64,000 bases of DNA from Gynuella sp. (GCA_028282465.1 JANQHX010000053.1:1-64000), one strand, 5' to 3'. Shown: positions 45,197-55,446, counted from the first letter of the stretch. Notes: generated from the letters alone by a model not told the origin. Numbers and translations: made by a program.

Positions 45197-45322
45197 GTTT
45201 TTCCTGCAAGTTATGTTTACTGCTACCTATTCCCAAAATAGCACCATTTATGCCGCCAAACTAGTTGCTTGGTAAAGTTATAAAAGGTAATTTTGACGAC
45301 ATAGCACTGACTAGGAAAAAGT

Positions 45323-46504
45323 ATGCCGGTTTTCAAAGGAAAGCTGCTCGTTATTGATGACGAAGATTTTGTTCGAGACAGCGTAGTGGGTTATTTGGAA
45401 GACAGCCTATACGAGGTTCTTGAAGCAGATAATGGCGAAACCGGGTTATCCATGTTTAGAGAACATAAACCAGAATTGGTGTTATGCGATCTGCGAATGC
45501 CTCGCATGGATGGTCTTCAAGTATTGAAAACGGTGATGGAAGAATCCCCTGAAACGCCATTTATTGTGGTGTCAGGTGCCGGGGTTATGACAGATGTGGT
45601 TGAAGCATTGCGCTTAGGCGCCAGTGACTATCTTGTTAAGCCACTGGCTGACATGGCCGTTCTTGAACACAGTGTTAGGCGAAACCTCGAACGCCTTAGG
45701 CTTCTCAACGAAAATAGGGCATATCGACATGAGCTTGAAGACACTAATCGACGTCTTCAAGAAACCCTTGATCTCCTGGAAATGGATTTGCAAGCAGGGC
45801 GCAAAATTCAGCAAATGATGCTGCCCGAGCAACAGTTAAAACTGGGGGGATTCAATTATTGCCATCACATCATTCCTTCCCATTATATGAGCGGCGACTT
45901 TGTTGACTATTTTGAATTAGCACAGGACAAGACACTGTTCTATATTGCAGACGTTTCGGGGCATGGCGTTTCGTCTGCCATTGTATCCATGCAGATCAGA
46001 GATTTTATCTCCAGAATCCCGGATAACTCCGATCAACTCACGGGTGTGCAAGAGCCAACTCCTTCGCAAATCTTGAAAGGCCTGAATAAACACTTGCTCA
46101 ATATAGGCCTAGAAAGACATGCCACACTTTTTATGGGGATAATTTGCGAAGACACCAATCGAATGCAGTACTGCTGTGCGGCCCATTTTCCGACTCCAAT
46201 CGTATTCACAGAAAAAGATGGTGAAGCTTTGCCAACAGACGGAATGCCAGTGGGTATGTTTCAAGAGATTGAACTGACCGATCGGTCCATGTCTCTTGAT
46301 AGCCTAAGTGGTATTTTCCTTTGTTCTGATGGTGTGCTTGAAATTTTAGAAGATGCAGATCTTGCTCAAAAAGAAGCGGGTTTATTAGATTTGATAGTGA
46401 AAGGCAACAACACAATTGACAAATTATTTGCGGCGTTGGAATTGAATATTGTGCAAGAAGTCCCAGATGACATTACACTGTTAACAATTAACCGCGAAGC
46501 CTAA
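45323..46504 (+). CDS. Receiver-PP2C phosphatase (HsbR-like)
   Basis: 393 residues. The N-terminal receiver domain has the phosphorylation Asp in LVLCDLRMPRMDG. A coiled coil (residues ~130-160) joins it to a SpoIIE-type PP2C phosphatase domain (GGFNYCHHIIPSHYMSGDFVDYF, FYIADVSGHGVSSAI, SDGVLEILED). The STAS gene four bases downstream is the expected substrate. In Pseudomonas the homologous HsbR-HsbA pair switches between motility and biofilm. No HptB homologue is nearby. Confidence 0.9.
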   Translation: MPVFKGKLLVIDDEDFVRDSVVGYLEDSLYEVLEADNGETGLSMFREHKPELVLCDLRMPRMDGLQVLKTVMEESPETPFIVVSGAGVMTDVVEALRLGASDYLVKPLADMAVLEHSVRRNLERLRLLNENRAYRHELEDTNRRLQETLDLLEMDLQAGRKIQQMMLPEQQLKLGGFNYCHHIIPSHYMSGDFVDYFELAQDKTLFYIADVSGHGVSSAIVSMQIRDFISRIPDNSDQLTGVQEPTPSQILKGLNKHLLNIGLERHATLFMGIICEDTNRMQYCCAAHFPTPIVFTEKDGEALPTDGMPVGMFQEIELTDRSMSLDSLSGIFLCSDGVLEILEDADLAQKEAGLLDLIVKGNNTIDKLFAALELNIVQEVPDDITLLTINREA

Positions 46505-46508
46505 AGCA

Positions 46509-47012
46509 ATGGATTCAGGAAAAATTCTAGTAGCCCAGAGCGACGGTGCATGGGTGGTAAAATTTGCTGGTGATATACGTATGCCATTGTGCACTACCAT
46601 CGAAGGGTGCCTGAATGACATGTTTAGAGACGCTAGCTTTCAGTCTGTGGTGATTGACCTAACTGAAACTCATGGTATTGATAGTACTTCGTTAGGTTTG
46701 CTCGCGAAAATTTCCTTAAAAACCCAGGATCGCATCAATGATGTTCCGACTCTTGTGTCCACTAATGACGACGTGACTCGTGTCTTGCTCAGTATGGGGT
46801 TTAAAGACAAAGTATTCGTTATTTCATCCGAGCCTCTGGGCTCTACTCTTAATTACGCAGAAGTTGAAGAATTGCCCTGTTCCGAAATCAAGGCCAGAGA
46901 CAAAGTGATTGAGGCCCATCGGATTCTCATGGATCTCAATGAAAGCAACCATGAGAAGTTTCAAGATCTTGTCGAGGCACTTGAAGGACCGGCAGCGGTA
47001 GCGTCTAACTAA
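46509..47012 (+). CDS. STAS domain anti-sigma factor antagonist (HsbA-like)
   Basis: 167 residues. The N-terminal 100 residues form a STAS domain with the phosphorylatable Ser in THGIDSTSLGLLAKI. A helical C-terminal extension of about 60 residues follows, also seen in HsbA-type proteins. Located directly after the PP2C phosphatase, it should be dephosphorylated by it and bind an anti-sigma factor such as FlgM or a diguanylate cyclase, as in Pseudomonas; the partner here is inferred. Confidence 0.88.
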   Translation: MDSGKILVAQSDGAWVVKFAGDIRMPLCTTIEGCLNDMFRDASFQSVVIDLTETHGIDSTSLGLLAKISLKTQDRINDVPTLVSTNDDVTRVLLSMGFKDKVFVISSEPLGSTLNYAEVEELPCSEIKARDKVIEAHRILMDLNESNHEKFQDLVEALEGPAAVASN

Positions 47013-47038
47013 TCAGCTTTTTATTTAAAAGATTCTCA

Positions 47039-48073
47039 ATGAATAATAAAGACAAGAAAATTTGTGTTCTGGGCGGGGGCAGTTTTGGTACTGCAATTGC
47101 CAATATCGCAGCCAAAAATCACTCTAACGTTCATCTCTGGATGCGTAGCGAACGGCAGCTTAAAGAAATACAAGAAACACGAATTAATTCTAAATACCTA
47201 CCTCGCTATGTACTCGACGACACTCTCATACCCACGGGTGACTTAAAAGAGGCAGTCACGGATGCCGACATCATTTTTGTAGCAGTGCCTTCAAAAGCAT
47301 TTAGAGTGGTGGTCGAAGAGGCCTTGCCTCACTTGGCTCCCAGTACTGCATTGCTGAGCCTAACCAAAGGCATTGAACTGGGTACCTCAAAGCTCATGAG
47401 TCAAATTCTGCAAGAGTTAGTGCCAGACCACGATATTGGTGTACTCAGTGGGCCTAACTTGGCGAAGGAAATTGCTCAAAACCAGTTAACCGCGACAGTG
47501 GTGGCGGCTGCCAACCATCATTTAAGAAAGACCGTCCAAGAAGTTCTTAGCACCCCAAGATTTCGAGTATATGGAAATCCCGATGTGTATGGGGTTGAGC
47601 TAGCAGGGGCGTTAAAAAACATTTATGCCATTATCAGTGGAATGGCTGTGGCACTGGGCATGGGAGAAAACTCACGTGCCATGTTGATCACCCGAAGTCT
47701 TGCTGAAATGAGCAGATTTGCGCAGCGCCTTGGTGCTAATCCAATGACATTTATTGGACTGGCTGGAGTGGGTGACTTAATTGTTACCTGTAATTCTGAT
47801 TTAAGTCGAAATTTCCGCGTAGGGTACGCAGTGGGTCAAGGGCACTCATTAAAGCAGGCAGTTAAACAACTGGGTGAAGTGGCAGAAGGTGTAAACACAC
47901 TTCGAATGGTTAAAGAAATGGCAAATGAAATGGACATTTATATGCCATTGGTGGATGGTTTATACGAAGTGCTTTATGAAGGTCGAGACGCTGTTGAAAT
48001 AGCAGGCCGATTGATGACTGGTGACCACGCGGATGATGTTGAGTTCATGATGGGAGTTCAAAATGAATACTGA
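47039..48073 (+). CDS. gpsA: Glycerol-3-phosphate dehydrogenase [NAD(P)+]
   Basis: 344 residues. Makes sn-glycerol 3-phosphate from dihydroxyacetone phosphate for phospholipid synthesis. The Rossmann motif is VLGGGSFGTAIAN. Other features are SLTKGIE, SGPNLAKEIA, the catalytic Lys in ELAGALKNIYAI, and GLAGVGDLIVTC. It begins 26 bases after the STAS gene and overlaps the next gene by 11 bases. Confidence 0.97.
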   Translation: MNNKDKKICVLGGGSFGTAIANIAAKNHSNVHLWMRSERQLKEIQETRINSKYLPRYVLDDTLIPTGDLKEAVTDADIIFVAVPSKAFRVVVEEALPHLAPSTALLSLTKGIELGTSKLMSQILQELVPDHDIGVLSGPNLAKEIAQNQLTATVVAAANHHLRKTVQEVLSTPRFRVYGNPDVYGVELAGALKNIYAIISGMAVALGMGENSRAMLITRSLAEMSRFAQRLGANPMTFIGLAGVGDLIVTCNSDLSRNFRVGYAVGQGHSLKQAVKQLGEVAEGVNTLRMVKEMANEMDIYMPLVDGLYEVLYEGRDAVEIAGRLMTGDHADDVEFMMGVQNEY

Positions 48074-48404
48074 GGTTCATTCATCAAATACCAGAGAAGA
48101 CTACGAACACCTAGGGTTTCGTCTTCTCTATATGATTTTGTTTTTTGTTGTGCTGCGTATCTGTGGTTTTTTGCTGTTCTTAACCGCAGTGGTTCAGTTC
48201 ATGATCCGCCTTTTTACCGGCTCAAACCATTCAGGTGTAAAAGATTTTGGTGATAGTCTGAGCCAATATATTTATGCCAATTCCAGATTTTTAAGTTTTC
48301 AAACAGAAAAGAAACCCTTTCCTTTTTCTGAATGGCCGAGTCCAGACACTGGAGAGCAAGAGGTCATAGATAATAAAGATCATGGAGAATCTAAACCGGA
48401 ATGA
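48063..48404 (+). CDS. DUF4389 membrane protein
   Basis: 113 residues. Two close hydrophobic segments lie at about 22-58. The family core is FLTAVVQFMIRLFTGSNHSGVKDFGDSLSQYI followed by a Phe/Pro-rich tail (KKPFPFSEWP); the first part is split here only by position. DUF4389 has no known role. It overlaps gpsA by 11 bases and sixA by four. Confidence 0.88.
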   Translation: MNTEVHSSNTREDYEHLGFRLLYMILFFVVLRICGFLLFLTAVVQFMIRLFTGSNHSGVKDFGDSLSQYIYANSRFLSFQTEKKPFPFSEWPSPDTGEQEVIDNKDHGESKPE

Positions 48405-48847
48405 TCGATCTTTATATTTTACGACATGGAGAAGCGGGGCCGTTTCAAATCAATGATGCTGCCCGAGATTTAACCCCCAAGGGTATTCTTCAAATCGAAA
48501 ACATAAGGAATGAATTACCTGATACGATTCAGGTTATGGCCGTGAGCCCTTACGTAAGGGCTCAACAAACCGCCGACCTTGTGGCTAAACATGTTTCAGT
48601 AGCAAAGCGGATTCAATCTGAAACATTAACACCAGAAACAAAACCAGAAGATGCTATCCACTGGTTAGAGCACTCGGATGCAACATCGGTGCTTTTGGTA
48701 AGCCACAATCCATTCGTTTCCAAGTTGGCTTGCTCTTTATGTTCCGAGTCTCACATCAGTTTTGGAACAGGCAGTTTGGTTTACTTGCAGGGTGATATTA
48801 TCGCGCCAGGTTGTATGTCTTTAAAATGGTTTAGAAACCCCTCATAA
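48401..48847 (+). CDS. sixA: Phosphohistidine phosphatase SixA
   Basis: 148 residues, histidine-phosphatase superfamily. The catalytic His is in LYILRHGEA, with the Arg in SPYVRAQQTADL and the second His in VSHNPFVSKLA. SixA acts on phosphohistidine, for instance in PTS-type phosphotransfer proteins. ATGA overlap with the DUF4389 gene. Confidence 0.93.
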   Translation: MIDLYILRHGEAGPFQINDAARDLTPKGILQIENIRNELPDTIQVMAVSPYVRAQQTADLVAKHVSVAKRIQSETLTPETKPEDAIHWLEHSDATSVLLVSHNPFVSKLACSLCSESHISFGTGSLVYLQGDIIAPGCMSLKWFRNPS

Positions 48848-48860
48848 AATTCCACTAAAC

Positions 48861-49712
48861 ATGAATGACATTGAGTTCAGTACTCAGTTCGGTGCTATTA
48901 GAGGTTGGCAGTCAGGGGTTGGAAAAACCATCATTTGCTTTCATGGTTGGCAAGATAACGCCAATAGTTTTGTTCCTCTATCAAAGCTCTTGCCTAACAT
49001 TCAATTAATCTCACTCGATTTGCCCGGTCATGGGTTAAGCGACCATCTAATCCAACCATTTTATAACCTTTGGGATTACCTTCCTGCTCTGAATGAAGTG
49101 TTAAATCAGATTGCTGATAATAGTCATGAGTCCTTGACAATTGTTGGCCATTCCCTAGGGGGAATATTGAGTTTGATGCTCTCTACTTTCAGGGCCGACA
49201 TATCTAAAGCTATTGTGTTAGACAGTTTAGGAGGGATCTCTGTTTCAGAAGAAAAACAGGTACAAAACTGGAACAAAAGCGTACAACAAATTAACCAATT
49301 AAGTACTTGGCCAGTTTATGCCAATGAAGAAGAAGCCATTACAAGACGGTTAAACAGTGATATCCAATTATCCGAAGTTGCTGCAACTATTCTTTGTAAA
49401 CGAGGTTTAAAAGTGGTCGATAACGGTTTTACCTGGGTGCATGATAGAAAACTATTGAGAAGCAACCCGACTCGATTTACCGAATCAATGTGGTTGCAGA
49501 TATTGTCGTCTGTCAAATGTTCGGTAAAACTCTATTATGGCACCGAAGGTTGGCTAAACTTAATAGATGAAAACACTATCAATCGTCGAAAGTCGGTTAT
49601 CGAAAATTTTAGTGAACAAGAAATGTTAGGAAATCATTACTTTCACATGGATACCGGCGTTAAGATGTTGGCTAATTGTTTAGAGAAGGATTTAACAGAC
49701 TTTGAAGACTAA
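48861..49712 (+). CDS. Alpha/beta hydrolase
   Basis: 283 residues. The oxyanion region CFHGWQDNANSF, the nucleophile elbow GHSLGG with catalytic Ser near residue 97, and a late HYFHMDTG giving the His fit the alpha/beta hydrolase fold. It resembles the serine hydrolase-like (SERHL) group, but the substrate is unknown. No signal peptide. It overlaps the following DUF4892 gene by 11 bases. Confidence 0.88.
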   Translation: MNDIEFSTQFGAIRGWQSGVGKTIICFHGWQDNANSFVPLSKLLPNIQLISLDLPGHGLSDHLIQPFYNLWDYLPALNEVLNQIADNSHESLTIVGHSLGGILSLMLSTFRADISKAIVLDSLGGISVSEEKQVQNWNKSVQQINQLSTWPVYANEEEAITRRLNSDIQLSEVAATILCKRGLKVVDNGFTWVHDRKLLRSNPTRFTESMWLQILSSVKCSVKLYYGTEGWLNLIDENTINRRKSVIENFSEQEMLGNHYFHMDTGVKMLANCLEKDLTDFED

Positions 49713-50559
49713 ATATCTGATCGCTTTTATCTCTCTGGTTTTGGTTTCTACATTCAGCGCTGCATCAGAATTACCACTCCAAATTGACCCCTTTCCTGAT
49801 AGCACTGAAGAGTTTTCTGAAAGTAAGCAAGGAACGACTTACCGATGGGTTTATAGTCCAGTCAAAAAAGTGAGCAATCAATTTATTGCAGACGAAGAAG
49901 AGCGGGTGAAAGGTAATTTGAGTCGGGCGATTTGGGTGTCGCCTTCAGGATTTACTGCTGATTTTGTGCACAAGCATTACCTCAAACAAATTATGAGCCT
50001 GGGCTCGAACGTCCGATATGATTGTGCAAAAAGAGGTTGTGGGCGCAGTCATGTATGGGCAACTCAAATATTTAAATATCCGAATCTGTATGGGCTAGAT
50101 GATCATCAGTACTACGCGACCGGCAATTTTTCTAGTGAAGGATTTTCCGGTGTTTGGGTATTGTACACCGCCAAGCGAGGTAACAATCGAAGTTATACCT
50201 TGCTTGATATTTTAACTCATGAGCAAATTCAAGATGGCGAAGTTAAGTTTTCAATTGGCAATTGGTTTTACGTTGAAAACGCCGAAGATTTTCGAGTGCA
50301 AGACTTGTCCTCCTTCATTAATAACGAAGGGAATGATATCAACGTGTTATTAGTCGGCCACAGTATTTTGGACGCCGCTAATCCCCTGGCAGGGAATGAA
50401 GAATCACTAAACCTCGCCCGTTCGGTGAGAAACCAATTAATTGCAAATGGTATTGATGAAAACCGAGTACTGGCTCGGGGGCTTGGCGCACTAGCACCTG
50501 CTTATTCTCCTTCGGTTCCAGAGCAGAGAGTAGATGTATTGCTATGGATAACCCCCTAA
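49702..50559 (+). CDS. Exported DUF4892 family protein
   Basis: 285 residues. Start TTG at 49702, needed for the signal peptide that ends near FSAAS (about residue 22). The body matches DUF4892. The C-terminal third reads like an OmpA-type domain ([38 protein letters not shown]). Two cysteines (YDCAKRGCG) lie mid-protein. Function unknown; likely periplasmic or outer-membrane associated. It overlaps prmB by 16 bases. Confidence 0.85.
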   Translation: MKTKYLIAFISLVLVSTFSAASELPLQIDPFPDSTEEFSESKQGTTYRWVYSPVKKVSNQFIADEEERVKGNLSRAIWVSPSGFTADFVHKHYLKQIMSLGSNVRYDCAKRGCGRSHVWATQIFKYPNLYGLDDHQYYATGNFSSEGFSGVWVLYTAKRGNNRSYTLLDILTHEQIQDGEVKFSIGNWFYVENAEDFRVQDLSSFINNEGNDINVLLVGHSILDAANPLAGNEESLNLARSVRNQLIANGIDENRVLARGLGALAPAYSPSVPEQRVDVLLWITP

Positions 50560-51479
50560 ATTTTTCCAACGATCATGAAAGTTTGGCTCAAGAGTTTTTC
50601 ACTATTTTAGATTTGATTCGTTGGGCCAATAGTGAATTTAATCGCCATCAGATTTTTTATGGCCACGGAACCACAGAAGCCTGGGATGAAGCTGTTTTTT
50701 TGGTTTTGGGTGCACTTGATTTACCATGGAATTCTGATGGCGAAATTTTAAGCGCTCGATTAAGCCTTCAAGAACGAAAGCATGTTCTAAAATTGATCAA
50801 TCAACGAACCAAAGAAAGAATTCCTGCGCCCTATTTGATAGGAGAAGCTTGGTTTTGTGGCTTGCCTTTTTTTGTGAATCCTGATGTTTTGATTCCCAGA
50901 TCCCCTATTGCAGAGTTGATCGAACAAAGTTTTGAACCCTGGTTAACAACCGAGCCCGATCGTATTCTGGATTTATGCACCGGCAGTGGCTGTATTGGGA
51001 TAGCCTGTGCTGCCCAGTTTGGTCAATCTGAAGTTGATCTGGTTGATATTAGCAGAGCCGCTCTGGATGTTGCGGATAGTAATGTCAGCCGTTACGACTT
51101 AGGGAGCCGAGCTAATAGTATTGAATCAGATTTATTTGCAGCATTACCTGCTGAACACCAATACGATTTAATAGTATCTAATCCGCCATATGTAGACGCA
51201 GAAGATTTCGATGACATGCCTGCAGAGTTCTCACACGAGCCTGAACTTGGGTTAGTGTCGGGGGACGATGGCTTGAACGCCACTAGAATCATCCTGAAAG
51301 AAGCGGCTAGCTATCTCACTGATCAGGGTATCCTTATTGTAGAAGTGGGTAATAGCGCTGCGGCACTGCAAAATGCTTATCCAAATGTACCCTTCACTTG
51401 GATCGAATTTGAAAGAGGTGGTCACGGGGTATTTCTACTCACTCGATCGCAGCTGGATCAAGCGGAGCATCTGTTCTAG
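50544..51479 (+). CDS. prmB: Ribosomal protein uL3 glutamine N5-methyltransferase PrmB
   Basis: 311 residues. The SAM motif is [16 protein letters not shown]. The catalytic NPPY motif ([17 protein letters not shown]) and [14 protein letters not shown] in the N-terminal part are typical of PrmB rather than HemK. It methylates a glutamine of ribosomal protein L3. Position next to aroC is common in gammaproteobacteria. Confidence 0.95.
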   Translation: MDNPLNFSNDHESLAQEFFTILDLIRWANSEFNRHQIFYGHGTTEAWDEAVFLVLGALDLPWNSDGEILSARLSLQERKHVLKLINQRTKERIPAPYLIGEAWFCGLPFFVNPDVLIPRSPIAELIEQSFEPWLTTEPDRILDLCTGSGCIGIACAAQFGQSEVDLVDISRAALDVADSNVSRYDLGSRANSIESDLFAALPAEHQYDLIVSNPPYVDAEDFDDMPAEFSHEPELGLVSGDDGLNATRIILKEAASYLTDQGILIVEVGNSAAALQNAYPNVPFTWIEFERGGHGVFLLTRSQLDQAEHLF

Positions 51480-51544
51480 CTGAATTTGTAAACGTTGCTT
51501 GTTATAATCCGCCGCCTTTTTGACAGCATTGGAATCTGGTTTTT

Positions 51545-52648
51545 ATGTCAGGCAACAGCTACGGCAAGTTATTTTCGATATCAACTTTTGGAGAGAGTCA
51601 TGGGCACGCACTGGGCTGTGTAGTGGATGGCTGTCCTCCTGGGTTAGAGATTTCTGAGGCAGACCTTCAGGTTGAGCTCGACCGTCGTAAGCCAGGACAA
51701 TCCAAATTCACTACCCAAAGAAGAGAAGCTGACCAAGTTAAGATCCTATCTGGAGTCTTCGAGGGCAAAACCACTGGTACGGCCATTGGTTTATTGATTG
51801 AAAATACCGATCAAAGATCAAAAGACTACTCCAACATCATGGACACCTTCCGTCCCGCCCATGCCGATTACGCGTACACTCAGAAATACGGCTTTCGCGA
51901 TTATCGTGGGGGCGGCAGATCTTCTGCCCGTGAAACAGCGATGCGCGTTGCCGCTGGTGCCATAGCCCGAAAATATTTAGAACAAGTGGTTGGCTTGAAA
52001 ATTACAGGTTACCTGAGCAAATTAGGCCCAATTGCTATTGAACAGGTTCAACTAGATCAAATAGATCAGAATCCATTTTTCTGCCCGGATCCCACCAAAG
52101 TCTCTGAAATGGAAGAGTACATGAAGGCTCTGAACAAAGAAGGCAATTCCATTGGTGCTGAAATCACTGTGGTGGCTTCGGGTATGCCCTTGGGGTTAGG
52201 TGAGCCGATTTTTGACCGGTTAGACGCTGAGTTGGCCCATGCGTTGATGAGCATTAATGCGGTAAAAGGCATCGAAATCGGTGACGGCTTTGATGTAGTA
52301 GAACAAAAGGGTACTGAACACAGAGATGAAATGACACCAGAAGGCTTCTTAAGTAATCATGCTGGAGGCATTGTAGGTGGCATCAGTACCGGCCAAGATT
52401 TGGTAGCAAGAATTGCGTTAAAACCGACTTCTAGTATTCGCTTACCCGGTCAAAGTATTGATAGGTTTGGTAAATCAATTGAAGTGGTTACTCATGGTCG
52501 TCATGACCCCTGTGTTGGTATCAGAGCCACACCCATTGCCGAGGCCATGACTGCCATTGTGTTAATGGATCATTTCTTAAGGAATCGCGGCCAGAACGGC
52601 GCGGTCAACTGTGAAACGCCGATTATTCCGGCGTCCATAAATACTTAG
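51545..52648 (+). CDS. aroC: Chorismate synthase
   Basis: 367 residues. Converts EPSP to chorismate with reduced FMN, the last step of the shikimate pathway. Signatures include [36 protein letters not shown]-type region, [33 protein letters not shown] and [11 protein letters not shown]. The gene end overlaps the convergent alkyltransferase-like gene by 26 bases. Confidence 0.97.
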   Translation: MSGNSYGKLFSISTFGESHGHALGCVVDGCPPGLEISEADLQVELDRRKPGQSKFTTQRREADQVKILSGVFEGKTTGTAIGLLIENTDQRSKDYSNIMDTFRPAHADYAYTQKYGFRDYRGGGRSSARETAMRVAAGAIARKYLEQVVGLKITGYLSKLGPIAIEQVQLDQIDQNPFFCPDPTKVSEMEEYMKALNKEGNSIGAEITVVASGMPLGLGEPIFDRLDAELAHALMSINAVKGIEIGDGFDVVEQKGTEHRDEMTPEGFLSNHAGGIVGGISTGQDLVARIALKPTSSIRLPGQSIDRFGKSIEVVTHGRHDPCVGIRATPIAEAMTAIVLMDHFLRNRGQNGAVNCETPIIPASINT

Positions 52649-52919
52649 TTTGAATTCGGCCTTTAAGGCTGAATTCTACTCCTTCCTGTTCCAATAACTG
52701 GCGCTGCTGTTCTGCGCCAGGATGATCTGAAACTCTCATGGATGAGTTAATGACTCTAAACCAGGGCAAATCCCCATCGGATTTCCTCAAAGCGGCTGCT
52801 ACCTGTCTGGCGTTGGATACCCCTGCGGCTTTGGCAATGGAACCATAGCTACAGACTTTTCCTTTAGGGATTCTAGAAATCAGGGTATACACCGCTTCTT
52901 CCCAATAGGGTGATGCCAT
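52623..52919 (-). CDS. Alkyltransferase-like protein (ATL)
   Basis: 98 residues from the ATG at 52919, which shares a base with the upstream TAA; an earlier in-frame start would overlap that gene more. The protein has the DNA-binding [25 protein letters not shown] of the MGMT family, but the active-site PCHR is replaced by PWFR, so it cannot accept alkyl groups. ATLs bind O6-alkylguanine and recruit nucleotide-excision repair. The order and overlap suggest co-transcription with the MaoC-like gene. Confidence 0.9.
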   Translation of the reverse strand: MASPYWEEAVYTLISRIPKGKVCSYGSIAKAAGVSNARQVAAALRKSDGDLPWFRVINSSMRVSDHPGAEQQRQLLEQEGVEFSLKGRIQTKYLWTPE

Positions 52920-53584
52920 TAGAAGTAGAGCCTTAGCACCATTTCTGCGACACAAGCAGGCCTGCGAGAGTTCTCTAATTCAATGGTCACTTCTGTTACT
53001 AATTCAAGCCCACGCTTAAAGGGTTCTACCGATAGGTTTCTGGTGCGGGCCCTAACCTTGCTGCCAACTCTAACAGGGTAAGGAAACCTGACTTTGTTCA
53101 GGCCATAATTCACACACATATTGGCTTCTGGGTAAGGCGGGTTTTCCGTATCCACCATTCTTGTTAAATGAGGGATCAGAGAGAGGGTTAAAAAGCCGTG
53201 GGCGATGGTGCATTTGTAAGGTGAGTCTTTTGAGGCTTTTTCAGGGTCCGTATGTATCCATTGTTTGTCCAGTGTAGACTCTGCGAACAGATCTATCCCT
53301 GACTGATCAACCTGGTGCCAATCTCCTAGGGCATTGATATTGCCTAGGTCACTAACAAGTCTTTCATATAATTCCGCTACTTCTGGAATTTCTAATATTG
53401 GATATTCCTGAGTGGGTTCTGGTTGATTACCAAAAAATTCGGCAAGCTGTGGGGGAATACTCGTGTGCAGAAAATCCGTCCAATAATCTCTGAAAGACGG
53501 AATTTTCAATTCAGGTAAGTGAATATCAAACTCGCCTTTAGCCAACTTGTCTTTCTTTTCCTTTAGAAAATCCACTACGTTCAT
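52919..53584 (-). CDS. MaoC-like dehydratase
   Basis: 221 residues. A C-terminal hot-dog domain (about 75-220) contains the hydratase motif IHTDPEKASKDSPYKCTIAHGFLTLSL with catalytic Asp and His. The first 70 residues form an extension of unknown role. The family includes (R)-specific enoyl-CoA hydratases that feed polyester or fatty-acid metabolism. The substrate is not predictable here. Confidence 0.88.
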   Translation of the reverse strand: MNVVDFLKEKKDKLAKGEFDIHLPELKIPSFRDYWTDFLHTSIPPQLAEFFGNQPEPTQEYPILEIPEVAELYERLVSDLGNINALGDWHQVDQSGIDLFAESTLDKQWIHTDPEKASKDSPYKCTIAHGFLTLSLIPHLTRMVDTENPPYPEANMCVNYGLNKVRFPYPVRVGSKVRARTRNLSVEPFKRGLELVTEVTIELENSRRPACVAEMVLRLYF

Positions 53585-53715
53585 TAACGGATACCTGTCA
53601 CAATTCTTGACGCCATCAAACTAATTCTGTGCCAAAAGGCTATAATTTTCTACGCAAAATAATCCTAAGCCTTTGGATTACATCACACGAGCTTATTATT
53701 AAGAAGGAGTTAATC

Positions 53716-54111
53716 ATGCGCCAGCTTATTTTTTCATTGGTGCTTATCTTTACGGGAATCAATAGTGTTTGGGCCGCCGAAGTAGAAATTGCTCGGGCTA
53801 TTTTTACCACAGGTATTTCCGAACGGGAGCCTCTAGATAACGAAGAGCAATTCACAACTGACACGCAAAAAGTTTTTTTCTTTACGGATCTTCGGAATTT
53901 TGAAGGAAAAACAGTGACACATAAGTGGATGTTTAATGGTCAAGAAATGGCGTCAGTACCATTTAACGTGGGTGGGCCTAGATGGCGAGTTTATTCCTCT
54001 AAAACGATGCTGCCATCTTGGGTCGGAACTTGGACGGTAGAGGTGTTGGCTGAAGACGGAATCACCTATGGTGAATTCGAATTCGATTATATTGAGCTGG
54101 CTAGTGAATAG
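53716..54111 (+). CDS. Exported DUF2914 protein
   Basis: 131 residues from the ATG at 53716, preceded by AGAAGGAG. A signal peptide ends at VWA-A near residue 21. The rest is the small beta-rich DUF2914 domain with FFFTDLRNFEGKTVTHKWMF and WVGTWTVEVL. The function is unknown. It converges with the cation transporter gene with one base between them. Confidence 0.88.
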   Translation: MRQLIFSLVLIFTGINSVWAAEVEIARAIFTTGISEREPLDNEEQFTTDTQKVFFFTDLRNFEGKTVTHKWMFNGQEMASVPFNVGGPRWRVYSSKTMLPSWVGTWTVEVLAEDGITYGEFEFDYIELASE

Positions 54112-54112
54112 T

Positions 54113-55270
54113 TTATCGAGTAATTATTCTGCTCAATTCTATTTTATCTAACCAGTCATTTGATGATATCAACTGGTCCGCTTCCACATATAAAGCGGGC
54201 CAGTTTTTGTCGGCAATAAATTTCAGTTCCAGCTTAACTTTTTGATTGTGGTAGTGAACCAGCATGTCGTCTGGGTCGCTTAAATAATCTGTATCTTGAA
54301 GTACCTTCATAATTTCATGGCGCAGTGGTGCCAGCTTCCTAGGGCCCATGACATCATCATTTTCATAATCAATATGCAGAGTAATATCCACAACATCTGG
54401 GTATTCAGTTTTTATCTCTTTCATTACCCAGTCACCGACCTGATGACCTTCCGATACACTGACGTGTTTATTCACTTGTAAATGAAGATCTAGGTAAACC
54501 TGACTGCCCATTAATCTAGATCTTAAGTAGTGAACACCAACAGCGCCAGGTACTTCATTTATGGTGTCGATCATGTTGTCTCTAGTATGTGGGTCAACGC
54601 CTCTGTCGGCTAAATCCTGTATGGCACCCCAGGTAAGTTTGAATCCCATGTGACAGATTAATGCCGCAACCGCAATTGCTGCGAGCGTCTCTATCATGGG
54701 GTAGCCCAGTAAAGTAGCTATGACTCCTAGCAGAACCACTACTGAAGACAAGGCATCACTTCGACTGTGCCAGGCATTCGCTTCCAGTAGGGCCGATTTG
54801 GTTTTTTTTGCCCACTTCATGGTGTAGTGAAATAACCACTCTTTCGCGGCGAGCGCCAAAATAATTACCGCCAGGGCCATAAAACTGGGCTGTGCTTTTG
54901 ATTCCTGAGAGAGAAGTTGAGAGCCATACTCAACGGCTAATCCAATGCCCACTGAAAACAGCACCATGCCTAAAACCACGGTGCCCAGGGTTTCAAATCT
55001 GGCATGGCCATAGGGGTGATCATCATCTGGGTCTTCATCGGCGATCTTGTTGATAAACAAAATAAATACATCGGTGACTAAGTCAGACAACGAGTGAATG
55101 CCATCAGCAATTAAGCCTGAGGATTGAGTAATAAATCCAACCACCAATTTACCACTGGTTAAAATTAGATCGACGAATGTGCCAACCCAGGTAACTTTCT
55201 GAACCTGTTTGAGTCTGGTGTCATCGCCTTTTATTTCAGCAATTTTATGGGTGTGATTAGATCCGTGCAT
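54113..55270 (-). CDS. Cation diffusion facilitator family transporter
   Basis: 385 residues. Six membrane helices cover about residues 25-225. The metal-site motifs are IADGIHSLSDLVTD in helix 2 and ANAWHSRSDALSS in helix 5. A cytoplasmic C-terminal domain (~225-310) contains HYLRSRLMG and VDITLHIDYEND. A further tail of about 70 residues is longer than in FieF. It should export Zn, Fe or another divalent ion in exchange for protons. Confidence 0.92.
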   Translation of the reverse strand: MHGSNHTHKIAEIKGDDTRLKQVQKVTWVGTFVDLILTSGKLVVGFITQSSGLIADGIHSLSDLVTDVFILFINKIADEDPDDDHPYGHARFETLGTVVLGMVLFSVGIGLAVEYGSQLLSQESKAQPSFMALAVIILALAAKEWLFHYTMKWAKKTKSALLEANAWHSRSDALSSVVVLLGVIATLLGYPMIETLAAIAVAALICHMGFKLTWGAIQDLADRGVDPHTRDNMIDTINEVPGAVGVHYLRSRLMGSQVYLDLHLQVNKHVSVSEGHQVGDWVMKEIKTEYPDVVDITLHIDYENDDVMGPRKLAPLRHEIMKVLQDTDYLSDPDDMLVHYHNQKVKLELKFIADKNWPALYVEADQLISSNDWLDKIELSRIITR

Positions 55271-55300
55271 ATCAAAGAAAAGAGGTTGAGTAATGAGGCG

Positions 55301-55335
55301 CTCAGGTAAGCTGTTATTAGTCGGCCGAACCTGAG
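55301..55335. other. Inverted repeat between the cation transporter and the tRNA methylase gene
   Basis: CTCAGGT (55301-55307) and ACCTGAG (55329-55335) are perfect inverted repeats over 21 bases. No T-run follows. It could be an operator for the transporter gene. Confidence 0.4.
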
Positions 55336-55446
55336 GTTGGTTAATTAAGTCGAAAAACCCTAATAATGTCGAGCAACTTTTTTAGGAATCTATTTTAAAT
55401 CGGAACAAGCATTGACCTGACAGGCCACTTAGGTGAGGCAGACTTT

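Noticed and set aside
45273-45302. TAAAGTTA followed by GACGACAT before the receiver-phosphatase gene, considered as a FliA promoter
   Set aside because: The spacing is several bases too long and the -10 does not match GCCGATAA.
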